DNA of 64,000 nt from Arenimonas maotaiensis. Its GTDB lineage: Bacteria > Pseudomonadota > Gammaproteobacteria > Xanthomonadales > Xanthomonadaceae. Below, one piece after another: positions 24,540-33,544 of the stretch (its first letter is position 1; every line of letters starts with the position of its first letter). The position numbers and the translations under genes are program-made. The stretch spans positions 62,001 through 126,000 of the forward strand of contig NZ_BMFO01000004.1 in the NCBI RefSeq assembly GCF_014638745.1. Direction: 5' to 3'. Under the pieces are notes generated by a model. That model made no database searches and was not told the origin of the DNA. It saw only the letters and a program-made list of their open reading frames with translations.

Positions 24540-25321
24540 GCCTGCACGCCCTCTGCCGCGCGGTCAGCCCGGCCATCGCGGCCTGCGAGCTGAGCTTCAT
24601 CGGCCGCGAACCGATCGACGTGGACCGGGCCGTGCGCCAGCACGCCGACTATGTGGCCGCGTTGCGCGCCTTGGGCGTGGCGGTCACCGAACTGCCGGCC
24701 TTGCCGGAACAGCCGGATTCGGTGTTCGTGGAAGACACCGCGGTGCTGTTCGACGAACTGGCGGTGCTGACCCGGCCCGGCGCCGACAGCCGGCGCGCGG
24801 AAGTGGACGCCATCGCGCCGGCGGTACAGGCCGTGCGCGCGCAGGTGGCGCGCATCGACGCGCCCGGCACCCTCGACGGCGGCGACGTGCTGCGCATCGG
24901 CCGGCGGGTGTATGTGGGGCTGTCGCGGCGCAGCAGCCCGGAGGCCATCGCCCAGCTGGCCGAGATCCTGGCGCCGTACGCCTATCGCGTGCTGGCGGTG
25001 CCGATGCGCGGCTGTCTGCACCTGAAATCGGCGGTCACTGCGCTGTCGGACGACACCGTGCTGCTCAACCCCGCGTGGCTGGACGCCGCCGTGTTCGAGG
25101 ATTACCTGCAGATCGAGACCGCGCCGGATGAACCGCATGCGGCCAATGTGCTGCGGATCGGCGGCCGGATTCTGATGCCCTCGGCGTTCCCGGCCACGCG
25201 CGCGGCCATCGAAGACGCCGGCTTCGCCGTCACCGCGGTCGATGTGTCCGAATTGCAGAAAGCCGAAGGCGCGGTCACCTGCTGCAGCCTGCTGTTCGAG
25301 GGTGCGCCGGATGGAAGTTGA
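24536..25321 (+). CDS. dimethylargininase (N,N-dimethylarginine dimethylaminohydrolase)
   Basis: 261 residues of the DDAH/amidinotransferase fold. Seen: EDTAV near 64, TLDGGDVLRIG near 115, a catalytic His in CLHLKSAVTAL near 162, and the C-terminal GAVTCCSLLF with the nucleophilic Cys (249/250). It hydrolyses methylated arginine to citrulline and dimethylamine. Overlaps by 4 bp with the hydrolase upstream and by 11 bp with the membrane protein downstream, so the three genes form one unit; the reason for the grouping is not evident. Confidence 0.88.
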   Translation: MSLHALCRAVSPAIAACELSFIGREPIDVDRAVRQHADYVAALRALGVAVTELPALPEQPDSVFVEDTAVLFDELAVLTRPGADSRRAEVDAIAPAVQAVRAQVARIDAPGTLDGGDVLRIGRRVYVGLSRRSSPEAIAQLAEILAPYAYRVLAVPMRGCLHLKSAVTALSDDTVLLNPAWLDAAVFEDYLQIETAPDEPHAANVLRIGGRILMPSAFPATRAAIEDAGFAVTAVDVSELQKAEGAVTCCSLLFEGAPDGS

Positions 25322-26084
25322 GCGCCAAGAACTACCGTTCGTGGCCGACAGCAACGAGCTGCCCTGGAACGCCGCCTTCGGTTGGCTGGCGGCCGGTTGG
25401 CGCGATGTGATGCGCACGCCGCGGCTGACCCTGACCTACGGCGCCATCATCTTCGCGGTCAGCTGGGGCGTGTCGCTGCTGGCCTGGTGGCTGGGCCGCT
25501 TCGCGTTGTTGGCGGCGCTGCTGTCGGGCTTTATCTACATCGCGCCGATGCTGGCGGTCGGCCTGCATTCGGTCGGCAAGGACCTGGAATCCGGCCGGCC
25601 GGTCAGCTTCCGGCGCTCGGCCGCGCACATGCTGCGCGTACTCGGCCACGGCGGCGTGTACGCGCTGATGCTGCTGGTGATCCTGTTCGTCTGGTCGCGC
25701 TCGGGCATGATGCTGTACGCGTTCTTTCCGGTCGAGGAGGGCGAACGCGCCGTGCTGCTGGAGTTTTTGGCGGTCGGCAGCGTGATCGGCACCGGTTTCG
25801 CCGCGTTGATCTTCGCCAGCGCCGCGTTCTCCTTGCCGATGATCGTCGACCGCGACGCCGACATGGTCACCGCCTGTCTGTCGAGCGTGCACGCGGTGCT
25901 GCGCAACAAACCGGCGATGGCGGTGTGGGCGGTGTGCATCGTGGCGCTCACCGCCGCCGGCTTCCTGACCGGCTATCTGGGCTTCGTGCTGATCATGCCT
26001 TGGCTGGCGTATTCGGCCTGGCACGCCTACCGCGCCACGCTCAAGCCCGAGCCCTGGCCGGTGAAGCCGGACCTTAGCGACTGA
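25311..26084 (+). CDS. DUF2189 polytopic membrane protein
   Basis: 257 residues with about six hydrophobic helices (first at about 45-65) and the DUF2189-like pattern: short acidic N-terminus, PWNAAFGWLAAGWRDV, LSGFIYIAPMLAVGLHSVGKDLESG, and PMIVDRDADMVTAC. Function of the family unknown. ATG 25311 lies 11 bp inside the preceding gene. Its 3' end overlaps the convergent carboxypeptidase gene by 11 bp. Confidence 0.85.
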   Translation: MEVERQELPFVADSNELPWNAAFGWLAAGWRDVMRTPRLTLTYGAIIFAVSWGVSLLAWWLGRFALLAALLSGFIYIAPMLAVGLHSVGKDLESGRPVSFRRSAAHMLRVLGHGGVYALMLLVILFVWSRSGMMLYAFFPVEEGERAVLLEFLAVGSVIGTGFAALIFASAAFSLPMIVDRDADMVTACLSSVHAVLRNKPAMAVWAVCIVALTAAGFLTGYLGFVLIMPWLAYSAWHAYRATLKPEPWPVKPDLSD

Positions 26085-27846
26085 GCACGCGCGCGCTGCG
26101 CAGCACCGGATACAGGCGGTAGCGGTCGTCCCAGGACGGATGCCGGCGCGCGAAGAACTCCAGGCGCTTGCCGGGCGAATCGGCGAAAGATTGATCGGCC
26201 GCCAGCTTGGCGTCGAACTCGGCCTTCAGCGCCGGGTCGCGCAGCATCTCGCGCGCCACCGCTTCGGCCACGTAATCCTCCATGTATTCCTTGCGCTCGA
26301 AGTGGTTGTTGAACAGGCCCCAAGCCAGATAGGAATCCGGCGCCTGCGGCTCCAGCAAGGCCATCACCAGCCGGGCCTTGGCCTGCGCAATCGGCACGAA
26401 CAGGCTGCCGGCGCCGATCTCGGCCCCGGCCGGCTGCCACTGGCCACGTACGCTCAGGCGCTGGCGGCCCTCCACGGAGGCCGCGCCGAACTCGGCCGAT
26501 TCGGCGCGGTACTGTTCCACCGGCGCGCGTTGCGGCGTGGCCAACACGGTATAGGCAATGCCGTGCGTATCGAACTTGCCGGCCAGTAGCGCGGCGTAGG
26601 CGGCCGGCACCACATAGCCGCCGGCCGGGGCGGTCACCGCAAGGCTCGGCTGCACATCGTCGTACAGCGGCAGTTTCCAGACCGCTGGCGTGCGCTCGTC
26701 GTAGCGCGTCATCAGCGCGCCGGATACCTCCGATGGCGTGCGGGTGTAGGCGTAGCCGAGGAAGTCGATGGTGCGCGCCGTCGGGCCGGCGGCGTAGTCC
26801 AGCGCCACGGCGGTGCCGGCCAGGCGCATGCCGTCGCGGTCGGCCTGCTGCGCGGCGGCCCGCCAATCGGTGCCGTGACGGGCCACCTGCGCCAGCATGG
26901 CGCGCACCGCGCGCGCGGTGGCGTCCACGCGTTCCGGGTAGGTGCGCCAGGAGTGGGTTTCCACCAGCACGCCGAAGCGGTTGCGCAACTGGAAATAGCC
27001 GGTCGAGAAGCGCGGCGGCGAGACGCCGTCGGCGAAGCCCGAGGCCGGGTTGTCGTTTTCGCGGAAGGAAGGGTAGTACGGCAGCGGCAACGAGCCGCCG
27101 CGGCGCAACTCGGCCAGCACCGCGTCCTGGAAGCGGCGGCCGATGGCGCGCAGGGCCGGATCGCCGGCGAACTTCGGTTCCACCTGCACCGAGATGTCGT
27201 GCCGGAACTGGGCGCCGTCGGTCACGTGCAGGTCGACGTAGAACAGCGGATCCCAGTCATTCACCAGGCCGAGCATGGCCTGCATCTCCGGCGACTCGGC
27301 CTTGGCGTAGTCGCGGTTGAGGTTGTGGTTGTGCGCGGTCACCCGCCAGCCCATCTCCTTCGGGCCGCGCTGGTTCGGCCGGTTCCAGGCCGCGAAGCGC
27401 TCGTGGCCGTCGACGTTGAACACGGGCACGAACAGCATCACCTGCCGGCGCAGCGGATCGTGCTTGCCCGGCTGTTCCAACAGCTCGCGCAACACCCGGA
27501 AGCCGGCGTCCTTGCCGTCGATCTCGCCGGCGTGGATGCCGCCTTGGAACAGGCTCACCGGCAGGCGCTTGGCGCGCGCCTGCCCGGACGTCAGCGCGCC
27601 GTCGGCGTTGGCGGCCAGCGCCCACATCGGCCGGCCTTCGGGCGTGCGGCCAAAATCGAAGCAGCGCACCTGCGCCGGATAGGCGGCCTGGAAATCCCGG
27701 CACAGGGTTTCGACCTCGGCGTAGCGGCCGGTTTCGGCGTAGCCGCTGCGTTCGGCGTGGGTGCTCAGGTCCGGGGTTGCGGCCATGATCGGGCCGGACA
27801 GGCACAGGGCGGTGGCGAGCAGGGGCAGGGCATTCAGCGGGCGCAT
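26074..27846 (-). CDS. secreted M14-family zinc carboxypeptidase
   Basis: 590 residues with a signal peptide (about 1-22, ending IMAA). M14 zinc ligands in GGIHAGEIDGK (His and Glu) and in YVDLHVTDG (His); NRPNQRGPKEM and NLNRDY are typical substrate-site stretches. Periplasmic or secreted peptidase. The C-terminal ~250 residues are an accessory region found in bacterial zinc-carboxypeptidase-like proteins. ATG 27846 begins a proper signal peptide; 13 further upstream codons are not supported. Confidence 0.88.
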   Translation of the reverse strand: MRPLNALPLLATALCLSGPIMAATPDLSTHAERSGYAETGRYAEVETLCRDFQAAYPAQVRCFDFGRTPEGRPMWALAANADGALTSGQARAKRLPVSLFQGGIHAGEIDGKDAGFRVLRELLEQPGKHDPLRRQVMLFVPVFNVDGHERFAAWNRPNQRGPKEMGWRVTAHNHNLNRDYAKAESPEMQAMLGLVNDWDPLFYVDLHVTDGAQFRHDISVQVEPKFAGDPALRAIGRRFQDAVLAELRRGGSLPLPYYPSFRENDNPASGFADGVSPPRFSTGYFQLRNRFGVLVETHSWRTYPERVDATARAVRAMLAQVARHGTDWRAAAQQADRDGMRLAGTAVALDYAAGPTARTIDFLGYAYTRTPSEVSGALMTRYDERTPAVWKLPLYDDVQPSLAVTAPAGGYVVPAAYAALLAGKFDTHGIAYTVLATPQRAPVEQYRAESAEFGAASVEGRQRLSVRGQWQPAGAEIGAGSLFVPIAQAKARLVMALLEPQAPDSYLAWGLFNNHFERKEYMEDYVAEAVAREMLRDPALKAEFDAKLAADQSFADSPGKRLEFFARRHPSWDDRYRLYPVLRSARVLSR

Positions 27847-27914
27847 GGTAAAATTCCGGTCATTCACTGCCTGCAGTATAGCCATTTCGGCCTCGGCCCT
27901 TTCCGGTTCCCGCC

Positions 27915-28805
27915 ATGTTCGCCCGCATCCCGCTTCCGCTCCGTCTGCCCCTCATCGTCGTGTTGATCGGCGCCAACACCCTGGTCCGGGTGTCGCTGCT
28001 GCTGTTGCTGTCCGTGCTGAAGTGGGGGTTGCCGGTGCCGGCGCTGCAATCCCGGCTGGACCGCTGGATCGTGGCTCTGGCCGAAGCCTGGATCGGCTTC
28101 AATTCCTGGATGATCGGGCACTTCAGCACGCTGCGCATCCACCGCCAGGGCGAGCCCGCGCTCGATCCGCAGGGCCATTACCTGGTGCTGTCGAACCACC
28201 AGAGCTGGACCGACATCCCGATCCTGCAGGCGGCGTTCAACCGCCGCATCCCGTTCATGCGCTTCTTCCTGAAGCGCGAACTGATCTGGGTGCCGCTGTT
28301 GGGCCTGGCCTGGTGGGCGCTGGATTTCCCGTTCATGGCCCGGCACACCAAATCGCAGCTGGCCAAGCGCCCGGAGCTGGCCGGCCGCGACATCGCCGCC
28401 ACCCGCAAGGCCTGCGAGAAGTTCCTGGGCAAGCCGGTGTCGATCATGATCTTCCCGGAAGGCACCCGCTTCACCGCCGGCAAGCATGCCCAGCAGCGTT
28501 CGCCGTTCGCCGGCCTGCTCAAGCCCAAATCCGGCGGCATGGCCTACGCGCTGGACGCCATGGGCCGCGGCCTGCATGCCATCATCGACGTGACCCTGCA
28601 CTACCCGAACGGCAAGCCGAGCATCTACGACCTGTTCGCCGACCGCATCAAGGACGTGCACGTGCACGTGCGCGTGCTGGAGATCCCCGAGGCCATCCGC
28701 GCGGGCGATTACCAGAACGACCGCGCCTTCCGCGCCGAATTCCAGGGCTGGCTGAACGGCCTGTGGCAGGACAAGCAGGCGCGCCTGCAGGCGCTTCCGG
28801 CCTGA
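27915..28805 (+). CDS. 1-acyl-glycerol-3-phosphate acyltransferase-like protein (YihG-type)
   Basis: 296 residues. One or two N-terminal membrane helices (about 8-35), then the PlsC domain with the HX4D motif in NHQSWTD, the RELIWVPLLG stretch and FPEGTRF. YihG/LPLAT-type enzymes acylate lysophospholipids. The gene is divergent from the carboxypeptidase and 37 bp ahead of dbpA. Confidence 0.9.
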   Translation: MFARIPLPLRLPLIVVLIGANTLVRVSLLLLLSVLKWGLPVPALQSRLDRWIVALAEAWIGFNSWMIGHFSTLRIHRQGEPALDPQGHYLVLSNHQSWTDIPILQAAFNRRIPFMRFFLKRELIWVPLLGLAWWALDFPFMARHTKSQLAKRPELAGRDIAATRKACEKFLGKPVSIMIFPEGTRFTAGKHAQQRSPFAGLLKPKSGGMAYALDAMGRGLHAIIDVTLHYPNGKPSIYDLFADRIKDVHVHVRVLEIPEAIRAGDYQNDRAFRAEFQGWLNGLWQDKQARLQALPA

Positions 28806-28842
28806 ACCGGTCATACTGTCCATCCGTTTTCCGAGTATCCCC

Positions 28843-30216
28843 ATGTCCGATTTCACCCAATGGCCGCTGCGGCCGGAACTGCTCGAGGCGCTGGCCGGGC
28901 AGGGCATCAGCGCGCCGACGCCGATCCAGCAGGCCAGTTTGGCCGACATCCTGGCCGGCCGCGACGTGCTCGGCCAGGCCAAGACCGGCAGCGGCAAGAC
29001 CCTGGCGTTCGCGCTCGGTCTGCTGTCGCGCCTGCAGCCGGTGCCGGGCGTGCAGGCGTTGGTGCTGTGCCCCACGCGCGAGCTGGCCGACCAAGTGGCG
29101 CAGGCCGTGCGCCGCGCCGCCGCGCGCCTGCCGAACCTGAAGGTGTCGGCGTTCTACGGCGGCATCCCGCTGCGCGTGCATGTCGAATCGCTGGTGCACG
29201 AGCCGGCGGTGGTGGTCGGTACGCCGGGCCGGGTGCTGGAGCTGATCGAGACCGGCGCGCTGAAGCCGGACGCGCTCAATACGCTGGTGCTGGACGAAGC
29301 CGACCGCATGCTCGACATGGGCTTCGAACCGGCCATCCAGGCCATCTGCAAGACCCTGCCGGCGCGGCGCCAGACGCTGCTGTTCTCGGCCACCTTCCCG
29401 GAGGCGGTGCGCGCGCTGTCGAAAGGCTACCAACGCGAGCCGTCGGAAATCCTGCTGGACGCCGACACCCGCTCCGAACACATCGAACAGCTGTTCTTCG
29501 AGGTGCCGGGCAATCGCAAGAACGACGCGCTGGTGCAACTGCTCGGCCGTCTGCAGCCGGCGCAGGCGCTGGTGTTCTGCAATACCAAACTCGATTGCCA
29601 AAGCGTGGAACAGCATCTGGCCAAGGCCGGCTTCGACGTGACCGCGCTGCACGGCGATCTGGAACAGCGCGAGCGCGACGAGGCCATGGTGCGCTTCCAA
29701 AACGGCAGCGTGCGCGTGCTGGTGGCCACCGACGTGGCCGCCCGCGGCTTGGACGTAGCCGGATTGGAGCTGGTGCTGAGCTACGAGCTCGCGCACCAGG
29801 CCGACGTGCACGTGCACCGCGTGGGCCGCACCGGCCGCGCCGGCATGGCCGGCCGCGCGCTGGCGCTGGTGGCGCCGGCCGAAATCGGCCGGGTCAAGGC
29901 CATCGAGGAGCAGATGGGCTTCAGCGCCCAGTGGCAGCGGATCGATCTCGGGCAGATCGCGTTGAAGCCGCTGAAGGCCGAGTGGCGCACCCTGATCATC
30001 GACGCCGGCCGCAAGGACAAACTGCGGCCCGGCGACATCCTCGGCGCACTGACCGGCAAGCAGGCGGTGGCCGGCGCCGACGTCGGCAAAATCGCGCTGT
30101 TCGACACCCGCGCCTATGTCGGCATCCGCCGCGCGGTGGCCGACAAGGCCCTGCAGACCCTGCGGCAGGATAAAATCAAGGGACGCAACTTCCGCGTCCG
30201 CGTGCTCGACCACTGA
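28843..30216 (+). CDS. dbpA: ATP-dependent RNA helicase DbpA
   Basis: 457 residues. DEAD-box motifs in order: Q-motif TPIQ, Walker A AKTGSGKT, PTRELA, GTPGR, DEAD, SAT, and HRVGRTGRAG. The C-terminal ~75 residues form the DbpA RNA-binding domain (KDKLRPGDILGAL), which binds 23S rRNA helix 92 and separates it from other DEAD-box helicases. Role in large-subunit assembly. Confidence 0.93.
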   Translation: MSDFTQWPLRPELLEALAGQGISAPTPIQQASLADILAGRDVLGQAKTGSGKTLAFALGLLSRLQPVPGVQALVLCPTRELADQVAQAVRRAAARLPNLKVSAFYGGIPLRVHVESLVHEPAVVVGTPGRVLELIETGALKPDALNTLVLDEADRMLDMGFEPAIQAICKTLPARRQTLLFSATFPEAVRALSKGYQREPSEILLDADTRSEHIEQLFFEVPGNRKNDALVQLLGRLQPAQALVFCNTKLDCQSVEQHLAKAGFDVTALHGDLEQRERDEAMVRFQNGSVRVLVATDVAARGLDVAGLELVLSYELAHQADVHVHRVGRTGRAGMAGRALALVAPAEIGRVKAIEEQMGFSAQWQRIDLGQIALKPLKAEWRTLIIDAGRKDKLRPGDILGALTGKQAVAGADVGKIALFDTRAYVGIRRAVADKALQTLRQDKIKGRNFRVRVLDH

Positions 30217-30231
30217 TTCCGGGAACCCTTT

Positions 30232-30717
30232 ATGCGCCTGCGCTACCTCATGCTGCTGTCCGCCCTCGTCCTGTCCTCGCCGCTGTCGGCCGCCACCGGC
30301 CTGGAGCCGGCCGCGCGCGCCCTGCCGGTGGCCGAGCGCCTGCTGCCGCCGGACAATCTGCGCCTGCCGCCGGCCAATGCCGTGCGCACCGCCAGCGGTC
30401 TGCGCTATGTGGTGCTGCAAGCGGGCAAGGGCGGCCGCCAACCGTTGCCGACCGATACCGTCGAGATCGATTACATCGGCTGGGATTTCCAGGGCCGCGC
30501 CTTCGACAGCACCTTGCCGCGCGGCGCGCCCTCGAAATTCCCGTTGACCGGCCTGATCAAGGGCTGGCAGGAGGGCGTGCCGCTGATGCGCACCGGCGAC
30601 ACCTTCCGCTTCTGGATTCCCGGCAAACTGGCCTATGACGGCCTGCCCGGCGGCGACACGCCGAAAGGCAACCTGGTGTTCGACGTCACCCTGCACGCCG
30701 TGGTGCAGGAGCCCTGA
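30232..30717 (+). CDS. periplasmic FKBP-type peptidyl-prolyl isomerase
   Basis: 161 residues with a signal peptide (about 1-21, SPLSAA) and one FKBP domain from about 60: VEIDYIGWDFQGRAFDST, LIKGWQEGVPLMRTGD, FWIPGKLAYD. It catalyses prolyl cis-trans isomerisation in the periplasm. It sits between dbpA and rluF with gaps of 15 and 2 bp. Confidence 0.92.
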   Translation: MRLRYLMLLSALVLSSPLSAATGLEPAARALPVAERLLPPDNLRLPPANAVRTASGLRYVVLQAGKGGRQPLPTDTVEIDYIGWDFQGRAFDSTLPRGAPSKFPLTGLIKGWQEGVPLMRTGDTFRFWIPGKLAYDGLPGGDTPKGNLVFDVTLHAVVQEP

Positions 30718-30719
30718 GC

Positions 30720-31439
30720 GTGTCGGTCCGGGTCAATAAATTCATCGCCGATACCGGTTTCTGTTCCCGGCGCGAGGCCGAGGAGCTGATCAAGGCCGGA
30801 CGGGTCACCGTCAACGGCCACAAGCCCTCGCTGACCACGCGCGTGGCAGAGGGCGACAGCGTGCTGGTCGACGGCCAGAGCCTGCGCGTGCGCAAGGCCA
30901 AGCCCGGCCAGCGCAAGCATGTGTACATCGCGCTGAACAAGCCGGTCGGCGTCACCTGCACCACCGACGAGACGGTGAAGGGCAACATCGTCGACTTCGT
31001 CGACCATGAGCAGCGCATCTTCCCGATCGGCCGTCTGGACAAGGATTCCGAAGGCCTGATCCTGCTGACCAGCAACGGTGACATCGTCAACGAGCTGCTG
31101 CGCGCCGAGAACCGCAAGGAGAAGGAATACCTGGTGGCGGTCAACAAGCCGGTGACCGAGGAGTTCCTGCGCGGCATGGCCAAGGGCGTGCGCATCCACC
31201 GCGAGACCACGCTGCCGTGCAAGACCCGGCGCATCGCGCCCTACGGCTTCGCCATCACCCTGACCCAGGGCCTGAACCGGCAGATCCGGCTGATGGCGGC
31301 GGCGTTCGGCTACCGCGTGACCCAGCTGCGTCGGGTGCGCATCATCAACGTCAAGCTCGGCGCGTTGAAGATCGGCCAGTGGCGCAACCTGACCGACGCC
31401 GAGCTGAAAGGCCTGCTGCCCGAACGCACGGAGTGGTGA
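30720..31439 (+). CDS. rluF: 23S rRNA pseudouridine synthase F
   Basis: 239 residues: N-terminal S4 RNA-binding domain (VNKFIADTGFCSRREAEELI) and an RsuA-type pseudouridine synthase domain with the catalytic GRLDKDSEGL. Closest pattern is RluF (23S U2604), including NKPVGVTCTTD. It uses a GTG start 2 bp after the FKBP stop. Confidence 0.88.
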   Translation: MSVRVNKFIADTGFCSRREAEELIKAGRVTVNGHKPSLTTRVAEGDSVLVDGQSLRVRKAKPGQRKHVYIALNKPVGVTCTTDETVKGNIVDFVDHEQRIFPIGRLDKDSEGLILLTSNGDIVNELLRAENRKEKEYLVAVNKPVTEEFLRGMAKGVRIHRETTLPCKTRRIAPYGFAITLTQGLNRQIRLMAAAFGYRVTQLRRVRIINVKLGALKIGQWRNLTDAELKGLLPERTEW

Positions 31440-31448
31440 GTACGGCCT

Positions 31449-32096
31449 TTACAGCCGACGCGCGTCGCGGAAATCCTTGATTTCGGTCTTCTCGACCGTC
31501 ATGTCGAGCACCGTGCTGAAACGGGCCTCGACCGGTTTGCCGTTCAGGCGCTGCGGCTCGAACTTCCATTTCTGCAGCGAGTCGCGGGCGAAGCGGCGGG
31601 CCGGTTCCGGCAACACGCCGTTGTCGGACACCACCTCGATGGTGCCGCACATGCCATCGACGCCGACCAGGCAGGACACGGTCAGCTTGCCCTTCCAGTC
31701 CTCGGGGCCGGACAGCTCGCGCGGGTAGGGCGCGAACTGCTCGCGCACCGGCAGCGGCGACAGGTTCATCGAATCCAGGGACACCGAGCCGCCGGTGGCC
31801 GAGGGCGTGACGGTATAGCTCAGCAGCAGGCCGGAACGCAGCGTGGCCGGCGCGCCGGCGTCGGTCGGCGGCTCGATGCGCAGGGCGGCGATGCGTTTTT
31901 CGACCGCGGCCAGGAACGGTGCCGGATAGTCAGATGCCTTCTTGATTTCCGAGGCGGTGACCGTGCCCTCCGTGCCGATTTCGACGCTCGCCCAGATCGC
32001 GACGGTGTAGGGCTTGTCGGGTGCGGCGGCCAATGCCGGCGTCAGCGCGGCGGACAACAGGAGGGCGAGGGCGGTCGGCAGGCGGTGGTTCGGCAT
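31449..32096 (-). CDS. periplasmic TonB C-terminal-domain protein
   Basis: 215 residues: signal peptide (about 1-23, ALAAA), a central region without known domains, and a C-terminal TonB-like fold (LTVSCLVGVDGMCGTIEVV, LPEPARRFARDSLQKWKFEP). It lacks the N-terminal membrane anchor and proline linker of true TonB, so it is a TonB-domain relative. Convergent with rluF. Confidence 0.75.
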   Translation of the reverse strand: MPNHRLPTALALLLSAALTPALAAAPDKPYTVAIWASVEIGTEGTVTASEIKKASDYPAPFLAAVEKRIAALRIEPPTDAGAPATLRSGLLLSYTVTPSATGGSVSLDSMNLSPLPVREQFAPYPRELSGPEDWKGKLTVSCLVGVDGMCGTIEVVSDNGVLPEPARRFARDSLQKWKFEPQRLNGKPVEARFSTVLDMTVEKTEIKDFRDARRL

Positions 32097-32178
32097 GGTC
32101 GGTGTCGGTGTGCGGGACGGTGTTTGACTATAGTCGAATTCGGACGACATTTGCCATCCGCGCCGGCCGTGGATGGAT

Positions 32179-33534
32179 TCAGACGCCGCCAAGCCAGCTC
32201 GCGGCCAAGGCGCCGACGCAGGCCAGGATCAGGGTCACGCTGACCCAGCCGGCAATCAAATCGGCCCGGCTGCTTTTGGCCGCGCCCATCAGCGCGGCAT
32301 TGCCCGAGAGCAGGATCAGCGCGATGGCGTGCAGCGGCAGCATCACCGCGTTGACCACCTGGCTGGTGTAGATCAGCGGAATCAGCGGCAGGCCGGGAAT
32401 CGACACCACGCTGGCGGCCGCCACCACCAGGCCGACGAAGGCGGCATAGAACAATTGGAAGTGCCGGGAGTCGAGGTCGAGCGAGGCCGGCGCACCGATG
32501 CCTTCGGCGATCGAGTAGGCGGTCGCGATCGGCACCACCGCCGCCGCCAGCAGCGATGCGCCGAGCAGGCCGGCGCCGAACAGCACGGTGGCGAAACGGC
32601 CGGCCAGCGGTTCCAGCGCCAGCGCCACGTCCTTGGCGTCGGTGATGGCGATGCCGGCGCGGTGCAGGGTGGCCGCGCAGGCCACCGCGATCGCTAGGCC
32701 GATCAGGCCGGTCAGGATCGAACCGATGACCACATCGACCCGTTCCCAACCGAGGTTGGCCACGGTGATTTTCTTATCGACCGCATAGGATTGGATGAAA
32801 GCCAGTCCCCACGGTGCCAGCGTGGTCCCGAGTGCCGCCGCGATCGCGATCCAGCCGGCCGGATGGGTCGGCATGCTCGGCACCAGCGAGTGCCGCCAGA
32901 CCAAGGACCAATCCGGCCCGGCCAGGATGCCGTCGACGATGTACAGCGCCAAGGTCGAGGAGATGAACAGCAACACGCGCTCGATCCGGTAGAACGAGCC
33001 GAGCACCACCACCAGCGAGATCAACACCGCCGCCAGCGGCGCGCTGATCCAGGGCGGAACGCCGGCCAGCGAAGCCGCCGCCGAGATGCCGGCGTATTCG
33101 GCGCAGATGGTGCCGAAGTTGGCGAACAGCAGGCCGAGCACCGCGGCGTAGCCCCAGCCTTTGCCCCAATGCGCGCGGATGACCGCGACGAAGCCTTTGC
33201 CGGTAGCGGCACCGATGCGTACCGCCATCAGGTGGAACTGGATCAGCAGCAGGGTGGAGGCCGGGATGATCCACAGCAGCCGGTAGCCGTGTTCGGCACC
33301 CAACACGGAGTAGGTGGTGATGCCGGCCGGGTCGTCGTCGGACAGCCCGGCCAACAGACCCGGGCCGAGCACCGCGAAGAACGCCGCCAGCGCGCCGATG
33401 CCGGCGGCGCGCAGGCGCTGGAACTGGAAGGTGATGCCGCGTTTGTGGTGCGCCAATCCGTGCGCCGGCGCGCCCTCGCGCCGGCGGAGCAGGTGCTGGA
33501 TGTGCCGCTTCTTTTTCTTGCCGTGGACCGTCAT
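32179..33534 (-). CDS. NRAMP-family metal transporter with atypical metal site
   Basis: 451 residues, about 11 helices after a Lys/His-rich N-terminal tail (1-40). NRAMP framework is clear: VLGPGLLAGLSDDDPAG in helix 1 and ALGTTLAPWGLAFIQS in helix 6. But the helix-1 DPGN is DPAG and the helix-6 MPH is APW, so the soft-metal-binding Met is Ala. Such changes are known from NRAMP-related Mg2+ transporters and other non-canonical clades, so Mn2+/Fe2+ selectivity should not be assumed. Downstream of a flavoprotein gene with 10 bp between. Confidence 0.87.
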   Translation of the reverse strand: MTVHGKKKKRHIQHLLRRREGAPAHGLAHHKRGITFQFQRLRAAGIGALAAFFAVLGPGLLAGLSDDDPAGITTYSVLGAEHGYRLLWIIPASTLLLIQFHLMAVRIGAATGKGFVAVIRAHWGKGWGYAAVLGLLFANFGTICAEYAGISAAASLAGVPPWISAPLAAVLISLVVVLGSFYRIERVLLFISSTLALYIVDGILAGPDWSLVWRHSLVPSMPTHPAGWIAIAAALGTTLAPWGLAFIQSYAVDKKITVANLGWERVDVVIGSILTGLIGLAIAVACAATLHRAGIAITDAKDVALALEPLAGRFATVLFGAGLLGASLLAAAVVPIATAYSIAEGIGAPASLDLDSRHFQLFYAAFVGLVVAAASVVSIPGLPLIPLIYTSQVVNAVMLPLHAIALILLSGNAALMGAAKSSRADLIAGWVSVTLILACVGALAASWLGGV

Positions 33535-33544
33535 CGTGTGCGCC

